Shown: positions 39,580 through 50,953 of the stretch, in pieces
How the letters are laid out: each line of letters begins with the position of its first letter
How positions within the stretch are numbered: position 1 is the stretch's first letter
Source: Panorpa germanica
Taxonomy: Eukaryota > Arthropoda > Insecta > Mecoptera > Panorpidae
DNA length: 64,000 nt
Direction of reading: 5' to 3'
NCBI GenBank assembly: GCA_963678705.1
Contig: OY783220.1
Location: forward strand, 6,779,001 to 6,843,000
Program-made: the position numbers and the translations under genes
The notes under the pieces: generated by a model
The model's input: only the letters and a program-made list of their open reading frames with translations
What the model was told of the DNA's origin: nothing
The model's database searches: none

Positions 39580-42096
39580 TATACAAATATTATACAAAAT
39601 GTATACTATTTATTTTATCAAAGAAATTAGAACATTAAAAATCCTAATAAATGATGTATGATATGTTTATATACTCTAATGAGTTTAGGAGATATGAGCA
39701 AAATTGTAAGCCCTTGCACTCGCTATTGATTGTCATCTTAAAATACATTAAAATACTGTATACAAATATACCAAAAAAAAATTGTATACCCAATATTTCT
39801 TCAATGGAAATTGAGATTGATAATTTGCCAAAGTGATACTGCAAAGAAACCGTTTTTAGTCGCCAATTTTTCAAGATAGCAACCTAAATCATCACACCCG
39901 TGGCGGCTTACCAAAGTATTCGGGATCTGTACATTTAAATTAGTCAAAATATTTTGATTACCAGTTTTTCCGCCAATTTATGTAACTTAAAAACACATTT
40001 CTGGATAGTGATGTCCGGACTAATAAAAATTTATAAAATCTTAGTCTTTTTCAAAAAAAAACTATACAGAATTTAGAGGAAATAAAAAAAGGTTTTCGTC
40101 ACATAACTAGGTAACGTAACTCAGGAATGGTGTCCAGAATTGTACCCTGGTTTTTCCGACACAAAAACCGAACCTCTAGTTCATTGTGTTAGTTATTTAA
40201 TATAATTCTTAATTAAAAACTAAAATAAGTGGTTAAAATGCAATCCTTTGTGCAACTATCTCTTTAAAAATACGTATTTTTCGTAAATTTCACATAGTTT
40301 TTTAACATTGGCAACTTTAATTAAGTTCTTAAACTACGTTACTTCATCTTGCAGATGCAGAAGTACTCGTACATATATATGTATCTACTTACATAAATGT
40401 TTGTTTGAAAATAATATAAAACTGGATGAGTACCCATTCATGCACAAAGCACCGGTGTACTAGCTATGTATACCTCTAAAGGTCTGACTTTTCAGAGGTG
40501 GCACTAAAACACTCTGAATCCTTGAGAGCATCCGCAGTTTCATGATTTATCTGAAATTATGTCTGCAAACTTAGAAGCATTCATTTAAAGTTTTTGTATC
40601 ACTTTTATTTCTTTTACATTAAGTAAATACAAAAATAAAAGTGTATGTACCCAATTATTCGCTTCAGTGCACAATAAATCTCAGTTAATATAGCTTTAGA
40701 AGAACCATCAACTTATATAGTGTAAAATGGCATTATAAAATTAATGATAATCCAGTGTACACATTGATACTCGTATAATATAGGGGCGTATTTTTTAAAA
40801 GTTTATCACAAAATGGAAACATATTTTAAAAAGAATCAGCCCGAAATATTCTCTCGAATTTTGAACGAATTTCGAATTTTGAAACAAATTTTTCTGATTA
40901 ATCATGTTCAAAGTATCATACCGAATACATACAAAACAATTATACGATTATAGTTATATGAATTGTTCGTATAATCTTCCGAAATTAATTTAGATTAAGT
41001 ACTTAGATCTCAACTTGAGTTAACTCCTACAGTTCTACGTAAGGAAGATGCGGTAAATCCTTAGAGTGCGTTCGAAAATGTATTCTGAGAATTTACTGTA
41101 TAACGATTCCAAGAGATATTGAATTTTGGTGATTAATTTAAAGCACAGAGATATTGTGTTTAGTTCAAAACCAACACAAATCTAAAGCTATTATATTATT
41201 ATTATTATTAATTAAATTATTACCAGAATAATTAAATAAATTAAATAGGTCTATTAGAATATATGTAATATGGGATATATGATCATTGTAATTAGAATAT
41301 CCTAAAAATTAAATTAAAAACAAAATATAATTAATTTATAATTTTATTTTGGGATGGATAAAAAGTACAAAAACAAAATGAAATGTACTGCATTAAAGTC
41401 AACTACTGCCCTTTGCTATGATAAAATATTTTCAACATCATAGTATTCAACATCAATTAGGATTATAAAATAGGTTCGAAAAGTGTAGGCTGCTATTATA
41501 TAGAACTTTCAACAAGAAATATCATTTGAACTCTATAAAAAACACAATATTTTCGTGAAAAGTGGTGCTATTTTTATCCTAATCCAAAGTACACACTGTG
41601 AGATTAGTAATAGAACATAATATCTGCCAAATGTTACTGCAATGGTACTTTCACGTTGACAATTTAAAGACCCTTTATTAATTGTGTGTAATGTGTGATA
41701 AAAGACTAATAACAATTACAGTGCAAAATTCAAACTTGTGCGCAACGTTATGTTATCTTAACATGCAAAGCTTGTTTTATAAGGCTAGTACAAAGTTGCT
41801 GCATACGTTTTTTCACTTCACATATTTATTTCTCTTATATTATAATTTTCATTGAATCTTTTTTTTTGTTGTATAAATTGTCATAGTGTACACGCAAGCA
41901 CTTTGCGTGCACGTGTCCTATTTAATTATAAATTACTATCTGGACCGAGTGCACCACCCACAATGGACGGCGCTGACCCGAAAATTTCACAATAGTTCAA
42001 CGTAGTTTTCACTATAAACAACATAACTTTTACACTCTCATTTAATAGTAGTTGAATATTTGCGCCACTCACTCTAAAAACTTAAATACAGGTGTT
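37841..42096. other. AT-rich non-coding
   Basis: Contains the (AT)n at 39520. A gagttcgattcc phrase at 39376 resembles a tRNA B box, but no tRNA fold surrounds it. cccgtggcggctta at 39897 could be an element edge. No gene recognised. Confidence 0.45.
39520..39577. repeat. (AT)n microsatellite, 58 bp
   Basis: Uninterrupted alternation of A and T of nearly the same length as the one at 17.8 kb. Confidence 0.98.
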
Positions 42097-42101
42097 ACCA
42101 T
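42097..42101. repeat. Target site duplication (left), accat
   Basis: The 5-bp word accat directly precedes the element and recurs immediately after it at 47143-47147. Five base pairs is a usual duplication length for BEL/Pao elements. Confidence 0.9.
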
Positions 42102-42874
42102 TGAAGTTGAACCGATGTAATATCCGGTTCGAAGGATCAAAATGGTGTGTAGCTATATCTAGTCTGAGTTGTAAGGTCAGACTCTTTGTGCTTAAAGTGT
42201 TTAGTTCGGACTGGTTCCTAGTAAACAGATATACACTACACATATAGTTGCATATAGAGTTTTCTATATGCTTGGAGTTCTTCTAGAGAGGCTAGTAACT
42301 TTGTAAATGATAACACTTATTGATTTCACTTAAAATACATTTATTAATAAACCAACTTCTTGAATTACACACCGCAGGGCTAAACATGAGCGTTAGCCTA
42401 TATATGTCTTTCTCTAATGTGTTTTTCTAATTTAAAATATTATAATTGAGTTTATAATACATCATTCTAGTAATGATCACAAAAGAGCGTACATTCTAGT
42501 TGAAACACGAATTTTATATTAGCGATTGTAGTTTCTAAATTACATATAATATAATTGGGTTTATATTATAAAGCACGTCTGTTTCCTAGGATGTACGAAT
42601 TCTATCTCCCTATTATATGCGTTTTTAGCTAAACCCTTGGAGTGGGGATAGCACAGTACAGACATGTTCTGACACGTCTTAGCGTGAGCTCGGCCAAGCA
42701 GCCCTTGGCGGCTTGGGAGGTCGTGACATTATTTGTATGTATTGGTGTCTTATGACTAACAATATTCATGAAATCTTAAATATAACAATAACATTTATAA
42801 TATCAATACTTTATCTTAAAACTAACAATAGTAAATTAAGATTATACATTTAGAAACTATTTCGTTTCTAACCA
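42102..42874 (-). repeat. 3' LTR of BEL/Pao element
   Basis: This is the downstream LTR in element orientation. The boundary with internal sequence is at 42874/42875, where the two LTR copies stop matching. The last codons and stop of the internal reading frame (42857-42859) lie inside it. A minus-strand AATAAA at 42340-42345 is the likely polyadenylation signal for the element transcript. Confidence 0.93.
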
Positions 42875-44638
42875 GACTCCCCACGGAGAAATACTCTGGT
42901 ATTTTTCTATAACGATTTGAAACAAAGTCATTTGCTTAAAGCTAATCAGTTCATTTGACACTATTAAAACTGTAGCCTTTATATCAGCTTGATTGCTGTT
43001 AACACAAAAACACTGGGATGGCAGAAGTGCTAAATTTCGAACCGAACGTTTTAAAGATCCTTGGGGGGTCTTCACTTCAGCGACTCTGTGGTCGTTTTTA
43101 GCGTCGGTTGACAGATGAATGATCCTTCCGAGCGACCATTGCAAAGGTGGAGCGGACTCGTCCTTGATAAGTACCAATTGGCCTACGGCTGGTCGATCAC
43201 CCACGGAAGTTTTCCATTTGTTCCGTTGTTGTAGTTGGTTCACGTAATCGCGCTTCCAGCGTATCCAGAAGTGCTGCATAATCTGTTGAATTGCAAAGAA
43301 TCTCGGTAGATTATTTTGATTCACATGATCGGGATCAAAAGCAGGTATGGCAGTCAATGATCTTCCCACCAGGTAGTGACCAGGGGAAAAGGGGGTAAGG
43401 TCTGAGGGGTCATTGGACATGGAATGGATGGGTCTTGAGTTTAGCACGGACTCAATTTGGACTAATACAGTGTACATGTCTTCGTACGCGAGATTAGTAT
43501 TCCCTAAAACCTTTTTCATTGATTTGATATTAGCTTCCCACACACCACCGTGGTGTGGAGAACGCGCAGGAGAAAATTTCCACGAAATATTGCTCTCTGT
43601 CATTACTTTCGCGATTTTCGCCCTTTCATCTTTGTCTTTACACTTTTGAATTAACGCTTCTACCGTATCAGATCCTGTGATCAGATCGTCCACGCAAAAA
43701 TCTTCTAATATTGCTCTTGAGGCAACTGGATTATTTAATTGGTTGTCGTAACCTAGTCTGTATGCTAATATTGGTTCGTTTATATTATGAAATTTACCGC
43801 TCGCTGCACGAGTGGTAGTTTCTGTGAAATGCTTTTCACACGCCGTTTCCTCTTCCGAGAGAATCGGTGCCTCATTCATTGTCTCAAGTTCACCGTTTTG
43901 CGTTAAAAAACACTGCGTTGTGTTTTTCCGAGAATTGAGTGTATTAGGAATTAAAATCCAGCCTAATGTTGTTTTTTGTATGGTTGGCAACCCATTACCA
44001 AGGTTTGTTCGACCAATGGCTAATAGGCTCCAAAAGATATCTGCCCCGAGCAAAATATCTATTTTACTTGACTTAAAATAGTTTGGATCTGCCAAATTCA
44101 CATTAGTGGGCAGATTCAAATCAAACTGTTCAGTATCGCAGATAGGAACATTGTCTGTGATCTTATTTAATATATAGCATCGCAACTCTTTGCTATATTT
44201 ACTGTGTACTGATTGTACGTTAATTGTGATTTGTTTAGTAACGTGAGTGTTACTTGCGCTTAAACCGATTACCGACACCTTTGCATTTTGTGTAGGTAAT
44301 TTTAAACGTTTTGCTAATGTCCGTGTAACGAATGAAGATTCGCTCCCGCTATCTAACAAGGCGCGGGCTAATATTAATTTGCCTTCATTATTCGGAATTT
44401 GAACTACCGCGGTAGCAAGCATTGTTTTACGAGTACCTAATCGGCTAGTAAGTACAGTCATGGGGGAAGGGGAGGGTTGTAAGTCCTCACCAGAATCCAC
44501 ACTGTGCAAAATTGTATTGTGCCTTTCTTTACATTTAAAGCACGAATATTTGGATTTGCATTCTGACACTCGATGTCCAGAACGCAAGCAATTAAAACAT
44601 AATCTTTTTGATGCAATCAATTTCTTTCTCTCTGGCAC
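42857..44638 (-). CDS. pol: BEL/Pao fused remnant: zinc knuckle, A17 protease, RT scrap, integrase C-terminus
   Basis: This 593-codon open frame follows gag in the same frame after one TAA. It has no ATG before residue 60 (44461), and the upstream limit used here is a GTG. Residues 14-27 form a CX2CX4HX4C knuckle, and a second Cys-His cluster follows at 33-45. Residues 94-98 (LLDSG) carry the protease aspartate at 96, and ILLGAD (195-200) belongs to the same peptidase A17 domain. Residues 259-283 are the usual start of the RT linker (CEKHFTETTTR). The frame then jumps to the RT metal-binding motif, FCVDDL at 314-319, with Cys where Tyr is usual. Near residue 333 it jumps to integrase: WKFSPARSPHHGGVWEA at 353-369 carries the third catalytic glutamate, E368. 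Residues 457-541 match the C-terminal domain that follows BEL/Pao integrases. The first two integrase aspartates, RNase H and most RT motifs are absent. Protease activity is conceivable, but reverse transcription and integration are not. Confidence 0.88.
   Translation of the reverse strand: MPERKKLIASKRLCFNCLRSGHRVSECKSKYSCFKCKERHNTILHSVDSGEDLQPSPSPMTVLTSRLGTRKTMLATAVVQIPNNEGKLILARALLDSGSESSFVTRTLAKRLKLPTQNAKVSVIGLSASNTHVTKQITINVQSVHSKYSKELRCYILNKITDNVPICDTEQFDLNLPTNVNLADPNYFKSSKIDILLGADIFWSLLAIGRTNLGNGLPTIQKTTLGWILIPNTLNSRKNTTQCFLTQNGELETMNEAPILSEEETACEKHFTETTTRAASGKFHNINEPILAYRLGYDNQLNNPVASRAILEDFCVDDLITGSDTVEALIQKCKDKDERAKIAKVMTESNISWKFSPARSPHHGGVWEANIKSMKKVLGNTNLAYEDMYTVLVQIESVLNSRPIHSMSNDPSDLTPFSPGHYLVGRSLTAIPAFDPDHVNQNNLPRFFAIQQIMQHFWIRWKRDYVNQLQQRNKWKTSVGDRPAVGQLVLIKDESAPPLQWSLGRIIHLSTDAKNDHRVAEVKTPQGSLKRSVRNLALLPSQCFCVNSNQADIKATVLIVSNELISFKQMTLFQIVIEKYQSISPWGVWLETK
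42875..42890 (-). promoter_or_regulatory. Candidate polypurine tract
   Basis: The minus strand reads TTCTCCGTGGGGAGTC immediately before the 3' LTR. Only the GGGGAG core is purine-rich, so the tract is short. Its position is right for plus-strand priming. Confidence 0.45.
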
Positions 44639-44656
44639 AGAGAGTTTTATTATATC

Positions 44657-45226
44657 TTAACATTTAAAAGCAAAATGCCCTTCCCGCTTACATATGGAAC
44701 ACGCGTTGTCCTTTGTAGCGATTAAACTTTGTTTAGCCTGTACCTTTACAGGTTGTCTAGATTTTGTATTTAAATTGTCTAACAATAGAGCTCTTCGCGA
44801 TAAGAAACTCATTAAATCTTTAAATATAACAGGTTCTGATGCACCTGCTGCAAATTTGTGGAATTGTCGTTGGCTGTCAATATCCAGCCTATTAACAGTT
44901 AGGAAAACAATTAACGTGTCGTACAATTGTTCCTCCTTTACTAATCGTTTTAATGCGCGAACATGTTTTGTTATATCATCGATATAATTGCGTAAGCCAT
45001 TAGCGGTTTCTCCCTTAACAAGGGATGTCTCAGTTAAGCGTTTTAAATGATGTGTGATCAACAATTGCTTATTCTCATATCGATCCTCTAAGAGGCTCCA
45101 TGCGATTTGATAATTGACGGCACTTGTTTCAAGTCCGTAAATAACCTTTTGTGCGTGAGATTGTAGCGCGGATTTCAAATATCTAAATTTATGCGCGTCA
45201 TCTATTTCAGGATTCTCATGTATCAT
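44657..45226 (-). pseudogene. gag: BEL/Pao gag, central segment (DUF1759-type core)
   Basis: These 189 codons continue the same frame as the segment upstream. Thirteen codons lie between the first TAA and the ATG at 45226. The core contains HKFRYLKSAL near the start, WSLLEDRYENKQLL around residues 43-56, and a region ending in the first half of a zinc-binding pattern (CSICKREGHFAFKC, about residues 176-189). This matches the DUF1759 Gag family of BEL/Pao elements. It ends at TAA 44657-44659. Six codons later, still in frame, comes the conserved phrase LSVPERKK, so this stop also replaces a sense codon. The central Gag is otherwise intact, with no frameshift. Confidence 0.88.
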
Positions 45227-45265
45227 CGAAATAAAAGAATCTCTAAATTCGGCCCAGTTATCAAC

Positions 45266-45697
45266 TTAGCCATCGAACGATTTAAAATGAATTTCCGGTA
45301 ATCTATATTTATTATAATGGTTGCAATTAGAGTTACTTGAGTGTACTGATCGTGGAGGAGAAATATCAAATTCCAGATTTACCGGTGGTTCATGTGCAAT
45401 TATTAATTTATCAAACAAAGATAACAATTCAATATGTCTTTTTTGAAAATCACTAAGCTTAATTTTAATCGTTTTATATTCATCGCCATCCTCTGGTAGC
45501 GATGATTGTATATCAATAGCTAAATCCTCGATGGATTCTATCAATGGCGTGATTGCCTCTTTTCTATTTTTTATTGTATGCAAACAATAAGAACTTTTGT
45601 CATTCGGGTTTAAGTTTTTACATTCTTCATAATGTAAATCAAATTTACCGATAACATTTTCAAATTTAATTTTTAGTTTTTTCATTGCAGTCGCCAT
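45266..45697 (-). pseudogene. gag: BEL/Pao gag, N-terminal segment (ends at premature TAA)
   Basis: This segment runs 143 codons from an ATG at 45697. It is charged and helical-looking (MATAMKKLKIKFENVIGKF at the start), and ends with a linker leading into RLPEIHFKSFDG. That phrase is typical of the boundary before the DUF1759 Gag core, where a conserved Leu-Pro motif is followed by phenylalanine and glycine. The frame then meets TAA at 45266-45268. The next codons, in the same frame, read VDNWAEFRDSF, the expected continuation. The stop is therefore a point nonsense change inside gag, not a natural end. Gag would form the retroelement particle. Without suppression of the stop this copy makes only an N-terminal fragment. 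Confidence 0.85.
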
Positions 45698-46351
45698 TAT
45701 TAATTAAATATTACAAAGTTTTAATATTAAATTATTTCAAGTTTTGATATTTTAATATTTAAAAGTTAATATTTATTCTTACTGGAGTGTACTTTTACTT
45801 CTTAAAATCTCAAGTGGTGACGCACCCCTAACAAGCGTATGCAAGTAAGATAACCCTCGGATAACTATGATGCAAAACAGAGACGCAATATTTCTCAGAA
45901 TATATGTATATTAACGTGTTAGCTTAAACATATATGTATAATATTTTAAGCTTATTGTAAACGCGTTATCAAACCAATGAAAAAACAAAAATAACTTTTA
46001 ATCCACAACAGAATTAAATGTTTTAAACAATTTAATATAATACGAATCAACGAAACTATTATATAACAATATTACGCACAACTAGTGCGTTCTGCAAATC
46101 AGGCAATTAACAATTTTTAATAGCCTGTCTCAATGAGATAAACAAAGACATATACATGCATGTAATTCGGAAAATAATAATAGGAATAGTCACTAGCCTG
46201 ATATTTTGATGAACTCTGCGACAGCTCTCAATAGCAACTTGCAGAACAGTGGAATCGCACGATCTCAATAATCTCGAACACATCTGACGCTTGGGATCAG
46301 CTTGTGGTCTCTGGTACAGGAATCGAACCAATCGGGTAGAACCGTTGTAGG
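45698..46351 (-). other. BEL/Pao 5' leader
   Basis: About 650 bases separate the primer-binding site from the first Gag ATG at 45697. A 74-codon open frame at 46331-46107 lies here, but it resembles no retroelement domain I know and is probably chance. Packaging signals would be expected in this stretch, though none can be recognised by eye. Confidence 0.6.
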
Positions 46352-46369
46352 CTCAGGCTTGAAGGACCA
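46352..46369 (-). promoter_or_regulatory. Primer-binding site of BEL/Pao element
   Basis: Directly after the 5' LTR the minus strand reads TGGTCCTTCAAGCCTGAG. The leading TGG would pair with the CCA end of a tRNA and no spacer separates it from the LTR. The tRNA species cannot be named without a tRNA set. Confidence 0.7.
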
Positions 46370-47142
46370 TGAAGTTGAACCGATGTAATATCCGGTTCGA
46401 AGGATCAAAATGGTGTGTAGCTATATCTAGTCTGAGTTGTAAGGTCAGACTCTTTGTGCTTAAAGTGTTTAGTTCGGACTGGTTCCTAGTAAACAGATAT
46501 ACACTACACATATAGTTGCATATAGAGTTTTCTATATGCTTGGAGTTCTTCTAGAGAGGCTAGTAACTTTGTAAATGATAACACTTATTGATTTCACTTA
46601 AAATACATTTATTAATAAACCAACTTCTTGAATTACACACCGCAGGGCTAAACATGAGCGTTAGCCTATATATGTCTTTCTCTAATGTGTTTTTCTAATT
46701 TAAAATATTATAATTGAGTTTATAATACATCATTCTAGTAATGATCACAAAAGAGCGTACATTCTAGTTGAAACACGAATTTTATATTAGCGATTGTAGT
46801 TTCTAAATTACATATAATATAATTGGGTTTATATTATAAAGCACGTCTGTTTCCTAGGATGTACGAATTCTATCTCCCTATTATATGCGTTTTTAGCTAA
46901 ACCCTTGGAGTGGGGATAGCACAGTACAGACATGTTCTGACACGTCTTAGCGTGAGCTCGGCCAAGCAGCCCTTGGCGGCTTGGGAGGTCGTGACATTAT
47001 TTGTATGTATTGGTGTCTTATGACTAACAATATTCATGAAATCTTAAATATAACAATAACATTTATAATATCAATACTTTATCTTAAAACTAACAATAGT
47101 AAATTAAGATTATACATTTAGAAACTATTTCGTTTCTAACCA
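46370..47142 (-). repeat. 5' LTR of BEL/Pao element
   Basis: This is the upstream LTR in element orientation. It is the same length as the copy at 42102-42874 (constant offset 4268) and I saw no mismatch by eye. In minus orientation it starts TGGTTAGAAAC and ends CAACTTCA. An AATAAA on the minus strand at 46608-46613 is a candidate polyadenylation signal. The TG...CA ends and 5-bp target duplication agree with integrase-mediated insertion. Confidence 0.93.
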
Positions 47143-47147
47143 ACCAT
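47143..47147. repeat. Target site duplication (right), accat
   Basis: This matches the left copy at 42097-42101 and fixes the outer edge of the 5' LTR. Confidence 0.9.
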
Positions 47148-50100
47148 TTCACATGATGAAAAAGAAAATTGTTACCTACTCAAAATGTACTGTGGTCCTA
47201 TTTATAACGACGGATTTCTCTGACTACATTGTATTTCATAAATTATTGACAAAGTATGTTAATTTGAAACACTTTGTAACTTTCATTTCTTATTCTGGAT
47301 TAATTTATACAAATTTGAATTCGTTGTTTCGGTGTATTTAATATTTCAAGTCCAGTGAGTTTCAGTTATTTAACTATGAGTAAACTTAAATTATATTAAA
47401 CATCACAAGAAATATGCGATTTTAAACTTTACTTGAAGTTCAATTACTTTAGAAAACGCCTCGGAACTTTCACTGAACTTTCAAAGTTTGTTTACATGTT
47501 TCAAAAATCATTCAAAATATCTTTCTATTCAAACAATGTCACTGAACAAATTAAATGGGTTTTTGGGAACACAATGAAAGATTTTATTTTTTTATTTTTC
47601 AATAATAATCTTTTGATACCACTTTGTTTACATTATAACTGTTTGATGGTATTTAGTAATCGTTACGCTTGATTATGAATAATTCATTGTTACCGGTAGC
47701 TAAAGACTGTGAGAAGGACCATAACTTATAAGAATCAAGTCTTAAAATAATGAATAGAAAAATTAAAATTTAATTTAAGTAAAATAGAATTACAAACCTC
47801 ATATTAGCTCACTTGATACTTTTCTTCAATCATTAAAAATGTATCAGGTCTCAGACACAATTGCATTACGTAAAACTTTTTACGTAAAACACACGATAAT
47901 TTTCTCTGAAGAAAAAGTACGATTTACACTCGTGTAAATACATATAACCATCTTTATACGCTATTGTAATACTGACTTCATTAATGTTTGTGCTTTTCAT
48001 AGCTTTCACCATTACATTTTTTTCCTACTTGTACCATTCTTTCTACAACGAAGTACCCTTTGGTCTCTACTCCCTACCCTTACCCCTTCCCTTCCACTCT
48101 CTACTCTCTAGAGTACTCTGCATGTATTTTAGCATTTTTTTTACAAGAACAAGTTCACTTAAATTAACTTATCATATTATTCTTTTGTGTTTTAAATTGT
48201 GGCATGACTTTACGCTTCGTGAAGTATATCTTTTATGTAGAATGCTCGACTATACATTATCTCCTACACTTACTTACACAGATAGACAGAGATTCAGATC
48301 CATTCAGATGCTGGTAGATAAACTGCATCCTCACGTTGTGCGAGTTTTACATGGTACAGTCCTTAGCTGCTACTCGTTACAATTCTATATTCCAGAATCT
48401 CCTGCACTGATTTAATTCAGGTTAACCTTTTAATTATCCAACTTTAACATGACTGTAACATGACTGTTGTTTTATTTGTTTTAAAACCAAATGAATTAAA
48501 CGTTTTAATAGTAATCGTTGCAAATAATAGAATACGTCGTAATCCGTTAAACGAAACGACATCTATAAAATATAAAGTAGAGCTTTTAAAACATTGGAAT
48601 TTATAGAAAGTAAGATCAACAAGAACTTCAAACTTAACTCATTTCAAATTCAATCAATTCTTAAAGTATTAAAAGCTTGTAAGCTTCTTCTTTACTAAGT
48701 AAGCATGTATTAAAAAACTCATTGTTTGTCCTTATTTTTTATTAAAAGTAATACACGGTGGTTTGTGTATTTAATGCATAAAAATAATGATACCGTATTC
48801 AAGACCACTTATGTTTGATATCAACAGTAGTGTAACAGAGCCTGTTCTGAATTAAAATGCATGTGGTAGGGGATTGAAATAGTTTTGGGTGGTAGTAATT
48901 GAATAGTTTTGGGGAGAGGGGATAAGTGGAGGCATAGCGCTTCTATTGGTTATTAATAACGTTAAATTGATTATGTGCACCCATAATCATGAAATTTTAT
49001 TTAGCAGCGATGTAGTAAAAAGATTGTAAGAGAAACTGTTGGAAAGAGGAAGTGGATATGATACATTGAATCTGGATGATATTTGTTTTAGTTTTAGATA
49101 AATAGCAATAACCACTTTATCCTAAAGAAACAGAAGTATGCAAATTACTGGTTATTAATCGTTTCTCTGCAATTGCATAGTTAACAATTTTTATGAAATG
49201 CTTTGCGAAGTTTCTGTCAGGTGAAGCGAGAAACTGATCTTGAGCAAATCTTTTCATGACAAAAATTCGTAGATTTTTAATAAATAAGGCATATAAATTA
49301 ATTACAAGGTTTTTCAACAAGTACTTCATTTTTTAAAACAAAATAAAACAAAACCAGGAATTTAAATGAACATGATTCAAATGTTTATTGTATTAGAAAG
49401 AGTAAGGTTTTTTCAATTATGAATAAAAAATGATAATGAACAAATGTTCACCACGACCACACTGATAGATGTCGATTCTTTTATCAAAATTTTCAATCAC
49501 TTTTTGGCAAAATGGCGAGTCTATTTCGTCACAGATATTGAGTTTTACGGACATAATCGAGCCGGCCACTTAACAGCTGAATTTCGTGAAATTTGTAATC
49601 CACCATTGAAATCATTGCAACAATTGCCAAAGCATCTACTACTGATACGTCAAAGAAGTAAATATCAAAACTGTCAAGTTGTTGGTTTTGCTCCTATGGA
49701 AAAGACAAAGTTCTTGTTGAAAAACCCTTTTTATGTAATATACATAATGTATTTTATAAATATATATAAATCAGTAATAAATAAATGAAGAAATATTTTA
49801 GTTGTTAAAACCTTTCGGGGCAATTTATGAATACAATACAATAAAATATAAATACAAGCTAATAATTATATAATTATAACAAGGAATTGTTAAATTTAAG
49901 GCATGTTATAACGAGAAAGTTAGTTGCATTTCATCATGAAGTTAGTTACGACAGCTCAATTAAATTAATCACCTTGTATAAGACCCTTTGAATTATCCAT
50001 TTAATTTAAAGTGTTGAAGAACGGTGCAGTTTTACTGCCGGCCACTAACTTTATTTATTGCTTTGTTAATTAAACATTTATTTATCTCGTTTAAATTTGA

Positions 50101-50953
50101 AGAGAAGACTGTACTTCAACTTGCTGACTGTACATGTACAAGTCTGAAGACATACAGTCGTAATGAGACAGGATTGTATTCTACGACTTACGAGTCAACC
50201 CACTTAGTTAAGAGATATGTTACAACAAAGGACATCTCAGCACCGGATATGTGTTGTCCTGTCTCGCTCTCGCTCTCGCTCTCGTTCTCGCTCTGTTTTA
50301 TTCTGCTCTGTTTCTTACGACATCTTGATTATCGTTGTATAAGATTTTAACAAAATGTTATCTACAAAAATAGCTAACAATCATAAAATATCTTCTTAGT
50401 GTTTGTAGCCAGTTTCCCTACACTTTTTCTTTTTGCTTGTATTTTGTAAGAAATATTTCTTCAAGGCAAATTTAATTACGAGTATGATACAACTATCTTT
50501 GTTTAGTTTAGTGTATCTCTTGTTTTAGGATGAGAAAAATTAAGATATATGTAGAATCAAAGAAAACTTATTTTACCAATTAAAAGTTTACTTATTTAAA
50601 TTAAACTATTCAGTAGCTACAAAAACACATCTTTACTTTACAACAGACCAACTTACAAAAGAGGATCGATTTAAGGATCACTAGGCTTTTATATATATTG
50701 GAAATTAATTGCTCTTAACATTAATCGCTAATGCAGATTACAAAAACCCAATAGTTATCTCAAAAACTTAGTTAATTTAAGTCTCACTTACGTTAAACCC
50801 TGATATTTCTAATTACGGTTTATTGTTTATTTAAATAATAACTGGAAATATTAGCTACTAATATTAATAATTTTACATAAAAGTTATAAATGTCGAGCAG
50901 CGTCAATGAAGACAACACCGATACTAGAATACTTAAACTTATGTTTCTTGTTA
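47148..50953. other. AT-rich non-coding right of the BEL/Pao insertion
   Basis: The 143-codon plus frame at 47984-48415 and 114-codon frame at 49444-49788 are the longest here. Neither shows a domain or gene structure I recognise. Confidence 0.45.
50263..50295. repeat. (CTCGCT)n short tandem repeat
   Basis: About five units with one substitution (ctcgtt). Confidence 0.9.

Larger units (their letters stand above)
42102..47142 (-). mobile_element. BEL/Pao LTR retrotransposon, internally deleted, complete with both LTRs
   Basis: Two direct repeats of 773 bp bound an internal region of about 3.5 kb. Both repeats begin TG and end CA, and accat flanks the element on each side (42097-42101 and 47143-47147). 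The coding frame is on the minus strand, so 46370-47142 is the 5' LTR. The frame carries Gag, a zinc knuckle, an A17-type aspartic protease (LLDSG), an RT scrap containing VDD, an integrase end (PHHGGVWEA) and the C-terminal domain usual after BEL/Pao integrases. A full BEL/Pao element is normally several kilobases longer. The missing part covers most of RT, RNase H and the integrase N-terminus. Identical LTRs imply recent insertion, while the missing enzymes imply the copy was mobilised in trans. Confidence 0.93.

Noticed and set aside
43413..44987. Several plus-strand frames within the BEL/Pao element
   Set aside because: They are shadows of the minus-strand gag/pol frame.
46107..46331. 74-codon minus frame in the BEL/Pao leader
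   Set aside because: It lies between the primer-binding site and gag, matches no retroelement protein and is likely chance.
47984..48415. 143-codon plus frame with hydrophobic start
   Set aside because: Composition is that of AT/CT-rich chance translation. No domain, splice context or neighbouring exon was recognised.
49444..49788. 114-codon plus frame with fairly ordinary composition
   Set aside because: I recognise no family, and no flanking gene structure is visible. It remains possible but unsupported.
50263..50295. Short tandem repeat considered as a possible CRISPR-like array
   Set aside because: There are no spacers, and the repeat is a simple hexamer in eukaryotic DNA.
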